A stretch of 64,000 nucleotides of DNA from Candidatus Sericytochromatia bacterium (lineage in GTDB: Bacteria; Cyanobacteriota; Sericytochromatia; UBA7694). The number at the start of each line of letters is the position of its first letter. Position 1 is the stretch's first letter. The notes beneath the pieces are model-generated. The model had not been told where the DNA came from. It saw nothing but the letters and a program-made list of their open reading frames with translations, and did not search any database. Positions 26,681 to 35,451 of this stretch are shown here, piece after piece. The position numbers were made by a program, and so were the translations under genes. The stretch spans positions 421,393 to 485,392 of the forward strand of contig JADMKE010000004.1 of the NCBI GenBank assembly GCA_018780035.1, in the 5' to 3' direction.

Positions 26681-27613
26681 TTAATGACCCAAGCTCTCCA
26701 AATACCGTTCAGCATCAATGGCCGCTCGACAGCCACTGCCTGCAGCGGTAATTGCTTGGCGGTAAACGGGGTCATGCACATCACCTGCAGCGAAGATACC
26801 AGGAATCTGGGTTTTGCTGCTGGCACCTTCGACTTTGAGATACCCCACCTCGTCGGTTTCGAGATAGTCTTTAAACAGATCAGTATTGGGCCGGTGACCA
26901 ATGGCGACAAAGACACCATCGATGGGCATCTCTGTGGTTTCGCCATTGACTGTGTTTTTTAAGCGGATCGCAGAGACTTTTTTATCGCCCAAAATCTCTT
27001 CGATTTCGCTGTTCCAGATAAATGCGATTTTGGGATTGGCCATCGTGCGATCTTGCATGATCTTGGAGGCGCGCAACTTGTCACGGCGGTGAATCACGTA
27101 AACTTTGTTGGCAAAGCGGGTCAAAAAATTGGCTTCTTCCATCGCGCTGTCGCCACCGCCAACAATGCAAACCTCTTTGTTGCGGAAAAAGGCCCCGTCA
27201 CAGGTTGCACAGGCAGAAACGCCGTGCCCCATCAGACGCAACTCGGATTCCAGGCCAATCAATTTGGCTGTTGCACCGGTGGAGATGATTACCGAATTGG
27301 CAAAATAGGTTTCGTTTTCGACTTCAATTTTAAAGGGGCGTTGTGAAAAATCAACCGCAGTCACGTCACGGGTCTGCACGCGGGTGCCAAAGCGTTCAGC
27401 CTGTTCTTTGAGTTTCATCATAAAATCGGGCCCCATAATGCCTTCGGGGAAACCCGGATAATTCTCGACATCTGTGGTCAGCATCAATTGTCCACCGGCC
27501 ATATAACCTTCAAACATCAGGGGATTGAGATTGGCGCGGCCAGTGTAAATGGCGGCGGTATAACCTGCTGGGCCAGAGCCAATAATAATAACATTTTCTA
27601 CATTTTCAGACAT
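26681..27613 (-). CDS. trxB: thioredoxin reductase
   Basis: This FAD enzyme passes electrons from NADPH to thioredoxin. The 310-residue protein has the FAD motif GSGPAG at 12-17, the redox pair Cys135-Ala-Thr-Cys138 (SACATCDG), the NADPH motif 'VGGGDSAMEEA', and the C-terminal FAD block 'GIFAAGDVHDPVYRQAITAAGSG'. Length is that of the bacterial low-molecular-weight class. AAAGGATC before the ATG at 27613 gives a ribosome binding site. It appears monocistronic: a terminator lies downstream and a palindrome upstream. Confidence 0.97.
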   Translation of the reverse strand: MSENVENVIIIGSGPAGYTAAIYTGRANLNPLMFEGYMAGGQLMLTTDVENYPGFPEGIMGPDFMMKLKEQAERFGTRVQTRDVTAVDFSQRPFKIEVENETYFANSVIISTGATAKLIGLESELRLMGHGVSACATCDGAFFRNKEVCIVGGGDSAMEEANFLTRFANKVYVIHRRDKLRASKIMQDRTMANPKIAFIWNSEIEEILGDKKVSAIRLKNTVNGETTEMPIDGVFVAIGHRPNTDLFKDYLETDEVGYLKVEGASSKTQIPGIFAAGDVHDPVYRQAITAAGSGCRAAIDAERYLESLGH

Positions 27614-27675
27614 CTTTAAGAGATCCTTTCAGACGGTTTACTTACATCATACTGCATGAATCAAGCCCTGCGAAC

Positions 27676-27697
27676 CATATACCCCAATAGGTATATG
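27676..27697. promoter_or_regulatory. palindrome upstream of trxB
   Basis: CATATACC (27676-27683) and GGTATATG (27690-27697) form a perfect 8-bp inverted repeat with a six-base spacer, 63 bases before the trxB start. The core ATACCCC...GGTAT resembles operators of the CsoR/CstR family, which respond to copper or persulfide. A weak terminator for the upstream gene is the alternative. Confidence 0.4.
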
Positions 27698-27702
27698 TCG
27701 GT

Positions 27703-28104
27703 CTATTTGCCCCAGACTTCTTGGCCAAAAGTTTTGCTGCCAGGTTGGGTCCAGCGCCCGTTCCAATGGCCTGTTTTGGGGTTCTTGCGAAAGAGGATCA
27801 GACCGTAGCCGTTGCTCTGGGGTTTGGTAAAAATCACAGCAAAGGCATCTCCCTGATCGATCCCGGTGCCAATATACGTGGTGGCGCCAAAACGCCAAAA
27901 AACAGTATAGGTCTGGCCGTTTTTTTCGACGTGGACATGGCCTTTATAGGGCACTTTTTGACCGGGATTATTGCCCACACAGCGATAATCTCCCAATGGG
28001 GCTTCGGCCCAAACTGGCAAAATAGGGCTGACAAAAATCATGCTGAACAGCAGCAAGCGTCTGACAAACAAGCTGTTTACTTGAAAGGGGAGGCTGAATC
28101 TCAT
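27703..28104 (-). CDS. small exported protein of unknown function
   Basis: The 133-residue product has a signal peptide (basic FVRRLLLFSMIFVSPILPVWAEA, cleavage probably after WAEA near residue 35). The mature part is a compact beta-rich domain of about 100 residues with regularly spaced Gly and Tyr: 'GDYRCVGNNPGQKVPYKGHV', 'YTVFWRFGATTYIGTGI', 'GLILFRKN', 'GHWNGRWTQPG'. The G-x-Y-x-x-x-G-x-N-P opening is seen in a family of small exported bacterial proteins without a settled role. One Cys remains in the mature form. It lies upstream of trxB on the same strand, 89 bases away. Confidence 0.8.
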   Translation of the reverse strand: MRFSLPFQVNSLFVRRLLLFSMIFVSPILPVWAEAPLGDYRCVGNNPGQKVPYKGHVHVEKNGQTYTVFWRFGATTYIGTGIDQGDAFAVIFTKPQSNGYGLILFRKNPKTGHWNGRWTQPGSKTFGQEVWGK

Positions 28105-28212
28105 CGGTATCTCCAGTTCTTTTTGCTGAAACTCTTTTGGGCTTTCTAGGCAAGGCGGGCCTGTGTTTCCAGTATAATTTGTTTAGATGTTAAACATGAG
28201 GTTCTTTTAAGC

Positions 28213-29298
28213 GTGTCATTTATGCCCACCTTCCAGTTCACTCACACGCCAGGTGTTGATTGGTCTGGAGCTGTGCCTGCATCGGGAGTTGAAAAGAATT
28301 CTCCTCCTGCCTCTCTGCCTGAGTCTACTCCACCAGCCGTTTTGACGGCCATGCCTTCGGAACAGGTTCAGATTTCGGAACAGGTGGTCAATGAACAGAA
28401 TCCGATGCCTGCTGTTATGCCCTTGCTGACAGTGGCTAAAGATCAGCTTCAGGCCGCCATCCAGGGTGATAAACCGCTGACCAAAGCCACTCAGGATTTG
28501 CTGGCTGAGGCTGTTGCGCAAGAGCCCCCGAACACACAGAAAAAAGCCGAATCCCCACCCCCCAACCAACAATTGCCTTTGGGACAAGCGGCCTCTGCCG
28601 ATGTCTTGCATCTGATTGCTCCTGTTATTTCCCCTTTGGAAGCACCCCTGCCCGCTCCCGCTCTGTCTGATGAAAATATCAACGTGCCCGCGCCTTCGAA
28701 AGACCAAATTGTGAATCAGACCGATGCCCTGGTCAAAGGCACGATTCTCACCGTGCGTGCGATTCAAGAAAAAGTGAGCACAGAGCCTTCACTCTTGCCT
28801 GTCTCTTCCCAGCCCCTTTTACAGGGGGTGGCGGTTTCGACGGTGGCCCCGATGATCTCCTCTGGGCGTAAAAATCTGCAAGATGTGATTTCTGGTGAAA
28901 AAACCGTCAGTGAGGCTGTCGGAGCTGTGGCCAGCGACGCAATGGATGCGGTGGTCAGCGGCACAGTTTCAAATCTTGGGCATAAACTGCTTTCGGGGGC
29001 CGCCTCTGCTTTGGGGGCTCCACCCGCTACCGCGGAAGCGGTGGGCATGGTGGCGGCATTCACTTCGGCCCGGCTGAGCAATGTGGTCTTGGAAGGCATG
29101 GGCGCCAAAATGGTGGTGATGGATCAGACCAAAAACTGGTTGGATCGCAATGTGACGGGGGCTCCTCTGGCCGCAGAACCTTCGCTCAACACCGAGCCTT
29201 TGCTGATTGAACCCGTTGAAATTAAACCGATTGAAATTAAACCTCTCGAAATCAATCTCGATCTGCCAATTTTGGAACTTCCCGTTGTAAGCGAATAG
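28213..29298 (+). CDS. orphan Pro/Ala-rich protein
   Basis: The 361-residue product starts at a GTG at 28213 or an ATG at 28222, and the AGG at 28199 is a weak guide. A TATAAT at 28173-28178 is a likely -10. Residues 1-165 are low complexity, rich in Pro, Ala, Gln and Glu. Residues about 175-310 form amphipathic helices with Gly/Ala/Val stretches (VSEAVGAVASDAMDAVVSG). The C-terminus repeats I-E-I-K-P units (EPVEIKPIEIKPLEI). No signal peptide or known domain is seen. Its composition resembles the orphan proteins at 15954, 22561 and 62643, so it may be part of a lineage-specific set. Confidence 0.7.
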   Translation: MSFMPTFQFTHTPGVDWSGAVPASGVEKNSPPASLPESTPPAVLTAMPSEQVQISEQVVNEQNPMPAVMPLLTVAKDQLQAAIQGDKPLTKATQDLLAEAVAQEPPNTQKKAESPPPNQQLPLGQAASADVLHLIAPVISPLEAPLPAPALSDENINVPAPSKDQIVNQTDALVKGTILTVRAIQEKVSTEPSLLPVSSQPLLQGVAVSTVAPMISSGRKNLQDVISGEKTVSEAVGAVASDAMDAVVSGTVSNLGHKLLSGAASALGAPPATAEAVGMVAAFTSARLSNVVLEGMGAKMVVMDQTKNWLDRNVTGAPLAAEPSLNTEPLLIEPVEIKPIEIKPLEINLDLPILELPVVSE

Positions 29299-29324
29299 AG
29301 CCCATCCGTGGGGGGGGCGCTGTT

Positions 29325-31805
29325 TTAGTCATCAAGATTGCGTTCGCTGCAAAACTCCAAGCTGACTTCGCGATCGCGGGTGTTTTTGTGCAGACAACGG
29401 GCTTGTAAAGGACCAGGTTGGTCGCTATCGAGGGTTCGCATGGCGCCTGAAAAATTAAAGCGTACTCCAGCATAGATCTGGGTAAGCGCCAAAATGCGGC
29501 AGTGTTGGGGCTGACCTGAAAGTTTAACCTGCTCTTTTAAAAATTGAACTTCATCGGTCAGGGTATTGCCTTCGATCATCAGGCGGGTACGTTCGTCTTC
29601 AAGCTCTTTTTGCCGTTCGATCTGATCGCGGGCTTGGGTGCGGAGATAGATCAGCGATTTGATATTCTCTTCGAGTTTGCGTTTATTGAGTTTGAGTTCT
29701 TCTTCAAGATCGCCCAAACGGGTTTCGACAATAGGGTCTACACCCAAATAAAGAGTGGTAGTGGTCGATGAGGGGGAGCCCAAAATCCGGGCTTTGATCA
29801 AATGGGCTGAGCTGACTTGGCCCCCGTTGATTTGGCCTTTGCCCTCTTGGGTACCCACCCGAATGGGGCCCACCGTGCGAACCTGACTGTGAAATAGGCC
29901 TTCGCGCACATGCAAGCTGCCCTGGCATTCAATCTGAGCCTGTTGAATGAAGTGGGCATGAATATTGCCTCTGGCACGAATATGGGTGTTTTGATTGCCA
30001 AAGACCGAACCGTGGATCACAATATTGCCCCCGGCATCGAGAACCGCATCTTCGACCGAACCTTGAACAATAATGTCTCCTCCCGCTTCAACCCGGTAGC
30101 CGCTGTGAACGTTGCCCGCAATGCTCACTGAGCCATCAAATTGAATATTTCCGCTTTTGACCCCGACTTCTTCAATCTGGACCAAATTCTGAATCCGCAC
30201 TGATTGCACCCCTTTAACGGGATGGCCTGGAATCGCTGCTACCAATAAATCGGGATCATCGGGATGCCGACAGGTGCCTTCACCTTCGAGCAAGCGGCGG
30301 TCAACCCCTGCCCGAGGGGGGATGATCTTGCCGCTGAGATCTTTGCCCGCTTTGCCTTCGATCGGTGGGTGCCTGAGCAAAAGCGGGGTATCTTCGGGAA
30401 CGGTGGCCAAAATATTGAGCTGGCGAAAATCCACCGAACCGTCTTCGTTTTCTACTGGGCCTTGATCGATTTCATCCAGCAGGTATTCCAGCCAGGCATC
30501 CTGGCCATCTGTGACGGGTTCTCCTTGAGCCACCAATTCGCGCTCCAAAAAACCCTGACGCACAGCTTTATCTAAAACCGTTTGCTTCAGACCAAAGATC
30601 AGTCCTGAACGCTGTAAAAATGCCAAGAGAATATCTGGGGTGACCGTTTCAAGGGCATAAAGGGGATCCACATTGAGCCAGGCCTGCTGCCAATCTGCCG
30701 AGACTTCCAGTGTGATGCCATGGGGGCGATCATTAAAAATATGGGGTTTGAGACCCAGAGCCTGATCGGTGTTTTCAAGACCTTCTTCTTCCAAAACATC
30801 TTGAATCCGCCCCATGACGGGATTGGTTTGGTTGGTATGGTCTTTGTACGAGCCGCCAATTCGGGTTTCTGAAGTCAGGCGGTTGCGCATAATCCCTGTG
30901 GGACGTTTAATCAAGAGATTGGGGCGGGGCAAATTGGAGGCGCCGGCTTGTTCACTCAATTCGATCCGGCTGCGCAATTGCTCTATATCTGCGGCCACAT
31001 CTGACATATGCTGGTAGCGTTCTCCCCGGCGTTTATGTAACATGCGTTCAATCAGGGTATTGAGTTCGGGGCGCAGATTGGGATTGTGGTTTTTTGGGGG
31101 GGCCAAGGGCTGAGAGAGAATATTCATAATGGTTTGTCCCATGCTCTCGCCCTCGAAAGGCAAACGGCCTGTGTAGATTTCATAGAGCATGACACCCAGA
31201 GAGAAAATATCTGCGCGGTGGTCCACCATGGCTGAATCTTGCAATTGTTCGGGGGACATATATGAAAGCGTTCCTAACATTGTGCCGGCCTGTGTTTGCA
31301 AGGTGAAATGTTCGGTCGTATTCATACGTGCAATGCCAAAATCCATAATTTTGACTTGGCTCTGAGGGGTGATCAAAATATTATCGGGTTTGATATCCCG
31401 GTGAACAACGCCCTGTTGATGGGAAAACTCGAGCACATCACAAATTTGAACCAAAATATCCAAGAGCTCTAATTCGCTGAAGGCGTAACCTTCGCTGAGC
31501 AGATCTTTGAGGGTTTTTCCCTCCAATAACTCCATGATCAGGTAATGATCATGGCCTTCTTGGCCAAAATCATAGACTGAGACAATGCCTGGATGTTGGA
31601 GCAGACCTGCGGTGCGAGCCTCACGCTGGAAGCGAGCGATCATTTCTTCGGCATCTGCGCTGTTGAGGTTTTCCAGCCGCAGTTCTTTGACCGCCACAGG
31701 CCTGTGATTGAGTTGGTCAAGGGCCTGATAGACGACGCCCATGCCCCCACGGCCAATCTCTTTGATTAATGCATATTTGCCCAAAACAGTTTGGGTTTGT
31801 GTCAT
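29325..31805 (-). CDS. Ser/Thr protein kinase fused to a FapA (DUF342) domain
   Basis: The 826-residue protein begins with a complete Hanks-type kinase (residues about 8-280): glycine loop GRGGMG at 18-23, Lys40 in VAVKEL, catalytic HRDIKPDN at 135-142 with Asp137, MDFG at 154-157 and SPEQL. After a 60-residue linker comes a FapA/DUF342 region. Its N-terminal part is near 350-530, then a beta-helix of repeated 'GNVHSGYRVEAGGDIIVQGSV'-type turns, and a long coiled coil (about 700-760, LGDLEEELKLNKRKLEENI). No transmembrane helix is present. FapA-type domains bind membranes or polar machinery in other bacteria. The kinase is predicted active, and the fused domain may localise or polymerise it. 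Confidence 0.9.
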   Translation of the reverse strand: MTQTQTVLGKYALIKEIGRGGMGVVYQALDQLNHRPVAVKELRLENLNSADAEEMIARFQREARTAGLLQHPGIVSVYDFGQEGHDHYLIMELLEGKTLKDLLSEGYAFSELELLDILVQICDVLEFSHQQGVVHRDIKPDNILITPQSQVKIMDFGIARMNTTEHFTLQTQAGTMLGTLSYMSPEQLQDSAMVDHRADIFSLGVMLYEIYTGRLPFEGESMGQTIMNILSQPLAPPKNHNPNLRPELNTLIERMLHKRRGERYQHMSDVAADIEQLRSRIELSEQAGASNLPRPNLLIKRPTGIMRNRLTSETRIGGSYKDHTNQTNPVMGRIQDVLEEEGLENTDQALGLKPHIFNDRPHGITLEVSADWQQAWLNVDPLYALETVTPDILLAFLQRSGLIFGLKQTVLDKAVRQGFLERELVAQGEPVTDGQDAWLEYLLDEIDQGPVENEDGSVDFRQLNILATVPEDTPLLLRHPPIEGKAGKDLSGKIIPPRAGVDRRLLEGEGTCRHPDDPDLLVAAIPGHPVKGVQSVRIQNLVQIEEVGVKSGNIQFDGSVSIAGNVHSGYRVEAGGDIIVQGSVEDAVLDAGGNIVIHGSVFGNQNTHIRARGNIHAHFIQQAQIECQGSLHVREGLFHSQVRTVGPIRVGTQEGKGQINGGQVSSAHLIKARILGSPSSTTTTLYLGVDPIVETRLGDLEEELKLNKRKLEENIKSLIYLRTQARDQIERQKELEDERTRLMIEGNTLTDEVQFLKEQVKLSGQPQHCRILALTQIYAGVRFNFSGAMRTLDSDQPGPLQARCLHKNTRDREVSLEFCSERNLDD

Positions 31806-31943
31806 AAACTGAATATCCCAAGGTTTTCAACATCTGCTCTTAACCAGTCTTTTTGAGACTGGAAAGCACAGTACTAAATGACTGCTCTATTTTGATCTAA
31901 TATACACTGAGATATAGGAATTTAGTTTGTTTTCTGTGAAAAA

Positions 31944-32657
31944 TTAATCTTGTTTGCGGCTGTCAAAACCGTCAAAAAGCGGACCACCGACCAGGGTCAA
32001 TACCTCTTCGGCAAAACCCAGCAGGGGATTTTTATCTGCTTGGCAATAGAGCTTTTCCAGGGCTTGGCTTAAACACTCTGCGGTCTCAGGATGGGCTCTG
32101 AACAGTGCGCGGTGCAGCCATTTGCCGTTGCCACTCCATTGCCGCTGATGCGCCAACCACAGATCTGCAGCCGCTTTTGCAAGCTCTGAACCAATATAGA
32201 ACATTTCTACACGCCTGTCTGAACCGCTTAAATCTTCCATCAGATCGCTCAAATGGTAGCGTTTGGCGCGGATTGCTTTTTCTGAGAGCGCAGCGGGACC
32301 TGCAGCAAGCAGCTCTCTGCATTGTTGCTTGAGCACTTCGGCTTGGTTGTCGAGATCTTGAATGACCAGGCCCTCGCTGCACATTTGCAAGAGCGAGGGG
32401 GTGCGATTGGCCATGTCTGTCTGAAAAAAGGTTTGCAATGAGGCCGGGGTGTGCACAAAAAACTCCACAGGCCAGTTGCCCACCTGTTCCGAATAGCGGT
32501 AAGGGGCATCGGGGTCTTGCTCGGTCATAATCACCACATCCAGATCGGAGGTGGGTGTGCCTTCGCCACGCACAATACTGCCCGCCAAAAGAGCCAGCAA
32601 ACAGCCCGGATAGCGGTTTTGAACCAAACGTGTGGCGACGAGTTGGGGATGGGTCAT
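31944..32657 (-). CDS. nucleotidyltransferase-domain protein
   Basis: This 237-residue cytoplasmic protein has the Pol-beta-type nucleotidyltransferase signature 'LAGSIVRGEGTPTSDLDVVI': GS, then SD-x-D for metal binding. A helical C-terminal half (residues about 110-235) resembles HEPN or kanamycin-nucleotidyltransferase C-domains that bind the substrate. Enzymes of this class transfer a nucleotide to an antibiotic, protein or RNA. The target here is unknown. It lies 11 bases downstream of clpP on the same strand and is probably co-transcribed with it, an unusual pairing. No partner antitoxin-like gene is adjacent. Confidence 0.85.
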   Translation of the reverse strand: MTHPQLVATRLVQNRYPGCLLALLAGSIVRGEGTPTSDLDVVIMTEQDPDAPYRYSEQVGNWPVEFFVHTPASLQTFFQTDMANRTPSLLQMCSEGLVIQDLDNQAEVLKQQCRELLAAGPAALSEKAIRAKRYHLSDLMEDLSGSDRRVEMFYIGSELAKAAADLWLAHQRQWSGNGKWLHRALFRAHPETAECLSQALEKLYCQADKNPLLGFAEEVLTLVGGPLFDGFDSRKQD

Positions 32658-32668
32658 TTTGGGGGCTT

Positions 32669-33298
32669 TTAGCCGCGGGGGGGCTTTTCGACGACTTTGT
32701 CGATCAGGCCATATTCCAGCGCCTCTTCGGGAGACATAAAATTGTCCCTTTCGACATCTTTTTCAATTTTTTCGATCGGCTGTCCACTGTGTATCGACAT
32801 CAAGGCATTTAAGCGGTGGCGCAAGCGGACAATTTCAGAGGCTTGGATTTCAATATCTGTGGCCTGACCCGTGGCACCGCCATGGGGCTGGTGAATCATA
32901 ATGCGGGCATTGGGCAATGCCATGCGCTTGCCCTTTTCACCCCCAGCGAGCAAAAAGGCGCCCATGCTGGATGCTTGGCCAATACAGATTGTGCTGACGG
33001 GGCTTTTGATATGTTGCATGGTGTCGTAGATCGCAAAACCTGCGGTGATCAAGCCACCGGGTGAGTTGATATACATTGCAATTTCTTTTTCGGGGTCTTC
33101 GGCTTCCAAAAAGAGCAATTGGGCAATAATGACGTTGGCGAGCGGCTCATCGACTTCGTCTCCGAGCAAAATAATCCGGGATTTGAGCAGACGCGAAAAA
33201 ATATCGTAGCCCCGCTCACCCTGGGGGGTGTTTTCAAAGACGTAGGGCACGATCACGCGGTCCAGGCGTTCGGGTATCAGGCGGTTGGTTTCGTTCAT
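32669..33298 (-). CDS. clpP: ATP-dependent Clp protease proteolytic subunit
   Basis: ClpP forms the tetradecameric chamber that degrades proteins fed by Clp ATPases. The ATG at 33298 gives 209 residues. The longer open frame back to 33412 runs into the bolA promoter region and is not needed. The catalytic triad is intact: Ser111 in '[14 protein letters not shown]', His136 in 'MIHQPHGG' and Asp185 in 'ERDNFMSP'. '[19 protein letters not shown]' is the usual substrate-binding region. No clpX or clpS is adjacent. The gene is divergent from bolA, with 155 bases between start codons. Confidence 0.97.
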   Translation of the reverse strand: MNETNRLIPERLDRVIVPYVFENTPQGERGYDIFSRLLKSRIILLGDEVDEPLANVIIAQLLFLEAEDPEKEIAMYINSPGGLITAGFAIYDTMQHIKSPVSTICIGQASSMGAFLLAGGEKGKRMALPNARIMIHQPHGGATGQATDIEIQASEIVRLRHRLNALMSIHSGQPIEKIEKDVERDNFMSPEEALEYGLIDKVVEKPPRG

Positions 33299-33453
33299 TT
33301 TCAAAGGCCTTTGTGCAGGATTTCCCTCATCATACCACTGTCCTGGAAGGGGTGGGGACTTGCTATACTGTAAAGATGGAGGGCTGTTTTGGGCTGTCAG
33401 TCCGGCAGCCATTTTTGCGCTTCAATTTATATACGTTATTGGGAGAAATGGAT

Positions 33454-33774
33454 ATGTCAGTACAAACTCAAATTTTAGAGCGTCTTGAACAGGCTTTGTC
33501 TCCCCTTTCTCTCGAAGTGATCAACGAGAGCCACCAGCACAGTGGGCCCGGTTCTGAAACGCATTTTAAGGTGATTGCGGTATCTGAGGTCTTTCTTGGG
33601 CAAAATCGCGTCTCCCGCCACCGTCAGGTCAATGCACTTTTAGAAAATCTGATCGGCAACCCAATTCATGCCCTCTCTTTGCAGCTTTTTACACAAGCTG
33701 AATGGGAGGCCCGATCCGGGGTTGCTTTGACTTCTCCAGCCTGTCGTGGAGGTTCCAAGGCTGTTGGGGCCTGA
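33454..33774 (+). CDS. bolA: BolA/YrbA family protein
   Basis: The 106-residue product starts at the ATG at 33454 because GGGAG lies eight bases upstream. The ATG at 33448 would be too close. Conserved BolA features are 'ALSPLSLEVINESHQHSGPG', 'HFKVIAVSEVFLGQNRVSRHRQVNALL' and 'IHALSLQLFTQAEW'. BolA proteins act with monothiol glutaredoxins in iron-sulfur handling and also bind DNA. The invariant His of the C-terminal region is present. A TGCTATACT at 33362-33370 is a good extended -10 promoter about 80 bases upstream. Confidence 0.92.
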   Translation: MSVQTQILERLEQALSPLSLEVINESHQHSGPGSETHFKVIAVSEVFLGQNRVSRHRQVNALLENLIGNPIHALSLQLFTQAEWEARSGVALTSPACRGGSKAVGA

Positions 33775-33846
33775 ACACCGGGGGTGGGGCCTGTTTATCG
33801 GGCTGGGATTGTGTCCAAACACCCAACCATTTTAGACCTGAACATG

Positions 33847-33852
33847 TATAAT
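33847..33852 (+). promoter_or_regulatory. -10 box placed for a leaderless transcript
   Basis: TGTATAAT is a perfect TATAAT preceded by TG one base away, ending at 33852. The start codon of the SPOR gene follows seven bases later at 33860, right where transcription would begin. No ribosome binding site can fit, so the mRNA is probably leaderless. Confidence 0.5.
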
Positions 33853-33859
33853 ACAGCTT

Positions 33860-34552
33860 ATGAATCAACCGATGCCTCCGCAGCCCAAACCGGCTGCTCC
33901 AAAAAAGAAAACAACCAAGGGTCGTAAAAAAACAGATCCCTTTTGGCCAATTGTGATTATTCTGTCTATTTTGGCTTTTACGGGGTCTTTCTGGTTTTTT
34001 TACATGTTAACCAGCAAAATTAATACCCGTACCTTTGAAACCACAGACAAACCCAAGTTGATGTTGACGCCCACGCCCTATCAACTCGAAGGTGAAACCC
34101 GCACCGTTGACTATGGCCCGGTCCCCACGCCAACCCCCCTTGAAGCAGCCTCTGCTTCACCTTCTCAAAATGCTGTTGTGGCCACTGGAACTCCCGTGCC
34201 CAGTGCCACGCCCTCTGCCGCACCCTCTGCGATAGAGACTTTGGCCCCGCCGCCGACTCCGCCGCCAACCCGTACGCCCCGTCCGATTGCCACAGCGGTA
34301 GCGACGCCCACTGCGCCGCCTGCGAAAAAAGCCTCTTACCGTGTGCAGGTGGGCTCTTATTCCAGCCGCGATGCCGCCCAAAAAGTGGCCAACGAATTGT
34401 CTGAAAAAGGCTATTCGGCAGTGGTCTCCGAAGACAGCGGTAAATTCCGCGTCCAATTGGGTGTTTATCAGGAGCAGGATGGCGCTTTGGCCATTGCTGA
34501 AGAAGTGACCCAACAGGGGTATGCGGTGGTGGTCCGCAAAGTGGAGCTTTGA
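33860..34552 (+). CDS. membrane-anchored SPOR-domain protein
   Basis: The 230-residue protein has a basic cytoplasmic N-terminus (residues 1-27), one membrane helix (PIVIILSILAFTGSFWFFYML, about 29-49) and a Pro/Thr/Ala-rich periplasmic linker to about residue 153. A C-terminal SPOR domain follows ('YRVQVGSYSSRDAAQKVANEL' and 'FRVQLGVYQEQDGALAIAEEV'). SPOR domains bind septal peptidoglycan lacking stem peptides, so a role at the division site or in wall remodelling is likely. The stop overlaps the next gene's TTG start (TTGA), coupling the two. The start may be leaderless. Confidence 0.92.
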   Translation: MNQPMPPQPKPAAPKKKTTKGRKKTDPFWPIVIILSILAFTGSFWFFYMLTSKINTRTFETTDKPKLMLTPTPYQLEGETRTVDYGPVPTPTPLEAASASPSQNAVVATGTPVPSATPSAAPSAIETLAPPPTPPPTRTPRPIATAVATPTAPPAKKASYRVQVGSYSSRDAAQKVANELSEKGYSAVVSEDSGKFRVQLGVYQEQDGALAIAEEVTQQGYAVVVRKVEL

Positions 34553-35451
34553 TTCGCCTCCTGGCTCTCTGTTTGAGTCTGTTGTGCGCTGCTCCCGCTT
34601 GGGCCTATTCTTCACGCGGCATGGCTGTGCCCGAAGAATTTCGCTTGGGCCCTGTCTTTCACAGCGGTGTTACACTGGGTGGCACACTTGGCGACCGTCA
34701 GTATTATTTGCTTGAACTCAGAGGTGAAACCCCCAATTTGGGTTATAGCCGCGTCTTTTTGCGGGGCATTGCACTCTATGAACTGCTGTCATTGCCCTCA
34801 CTTAATACCACCACTCCCGAAGCAAATCCGCGTCAGGTGCGCTTGCATCAGCAATTTATCAGTTTGGGTTTTGAGTCCCCCGTCTATTTCTCTGCTTCCC
34901 GTGATCTGGATCTGGAGTTCGGCTGGACCGGCGGCTTTACCCTTGAGCGTGTGACCTTTAAAGAACCGACCAAACCCGTGGGTCAAGACACCGGAATCGG
35001 TGCTCTGTTCTCCGATTACCCCGAAATTCAACCTGCTGCTTTGGGGGTGCGCACCACTCAGACCAATAATACTCAGCAAGACACCCAATTTTTTGGGGGT
35101 CAATTGGGCGGCTACGCCCGCTATTATGGCTTTTATCCCTTTGTGCCCTATCTTTCATTGGGCTTGAATCTGGGCAGTTTTTTGGACAAAAAAGCCCTGG
35201 TTGAAGGGGTGGAACAAACCCCCACCCCCGCCTCCCCTGGAGTGCCGGCTACCACCCCTTCTGCGAGCCCAACCAAAGAGCGGCAGTACAAAGCCGGCAT
35301 GGTTACGGGGCCGATTTTGGCTGCTGGGCTCGATATTTATATTTTGAGCCGGGGGTTGATCGGGATTGAATATACCTTCTGGAACTGGGATTTTGGGCAA
35401 TCAGCTGACTATACTCATTTTTTGTCTTTAAAAGCCGGGTTTCTGTTCTAG
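34549..35451 (+). CDS. exported, probably outer-membrane beta-barrel protein
   Basis: The 300-residue product starts with TTG at 34549, overlapping the SPOR gene stop by four bases, and has a Sec signal peptide (RLLALCLSLLCAAPAWAYS). The mature protein alternates polar and hydrophobic residues with many Gly, Tyr and Phe ('GGFTLERVTF', 'GLIGIEYTFWNWDFG') and ends in Phe (LKAGFLF). An aromatic final residue is a hallmark of outer-membrane barrels. A Pro/Thr loop lies around residues 224-243. Coupling with the SPOR protein hints at an envelope pair. Its last 24 bases overlap the convergent TPR gene. Confidence 0.8.
   Translation: MIRLLALCLSLLCAAPAWAYSSRGMAVPEEFRLGPVFHSGVTLGGTLGDRQYYLLELRGETPNLGYSRVFLRGIALYELLSLPSLNTTTPEANPRQVRLHQQFISLGFESPVYFSASRDLDLEFGWTGGFTLERVTFKEPTKPVGQDTGIGALFSDYPEIQPAALGVRTTQTNNTQQDTQFFGGQLGGYARYYGFYPFVPYLSLGLNLGSFLDKKALVEGVEQTPTPASPGVPATTPSASPTKERQYKAGMVTGPILAAGLDIYILSRGLIGIEYTFWNWDFGQSADYTHFLSLKAGFLF

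Noticed and set aside
33299..33412. 38-codon N-terminal extension of clpP
   Set aside because: It runs through the divergent bolA promoter, and the shorter form matches the ClpP length and N-terminus.
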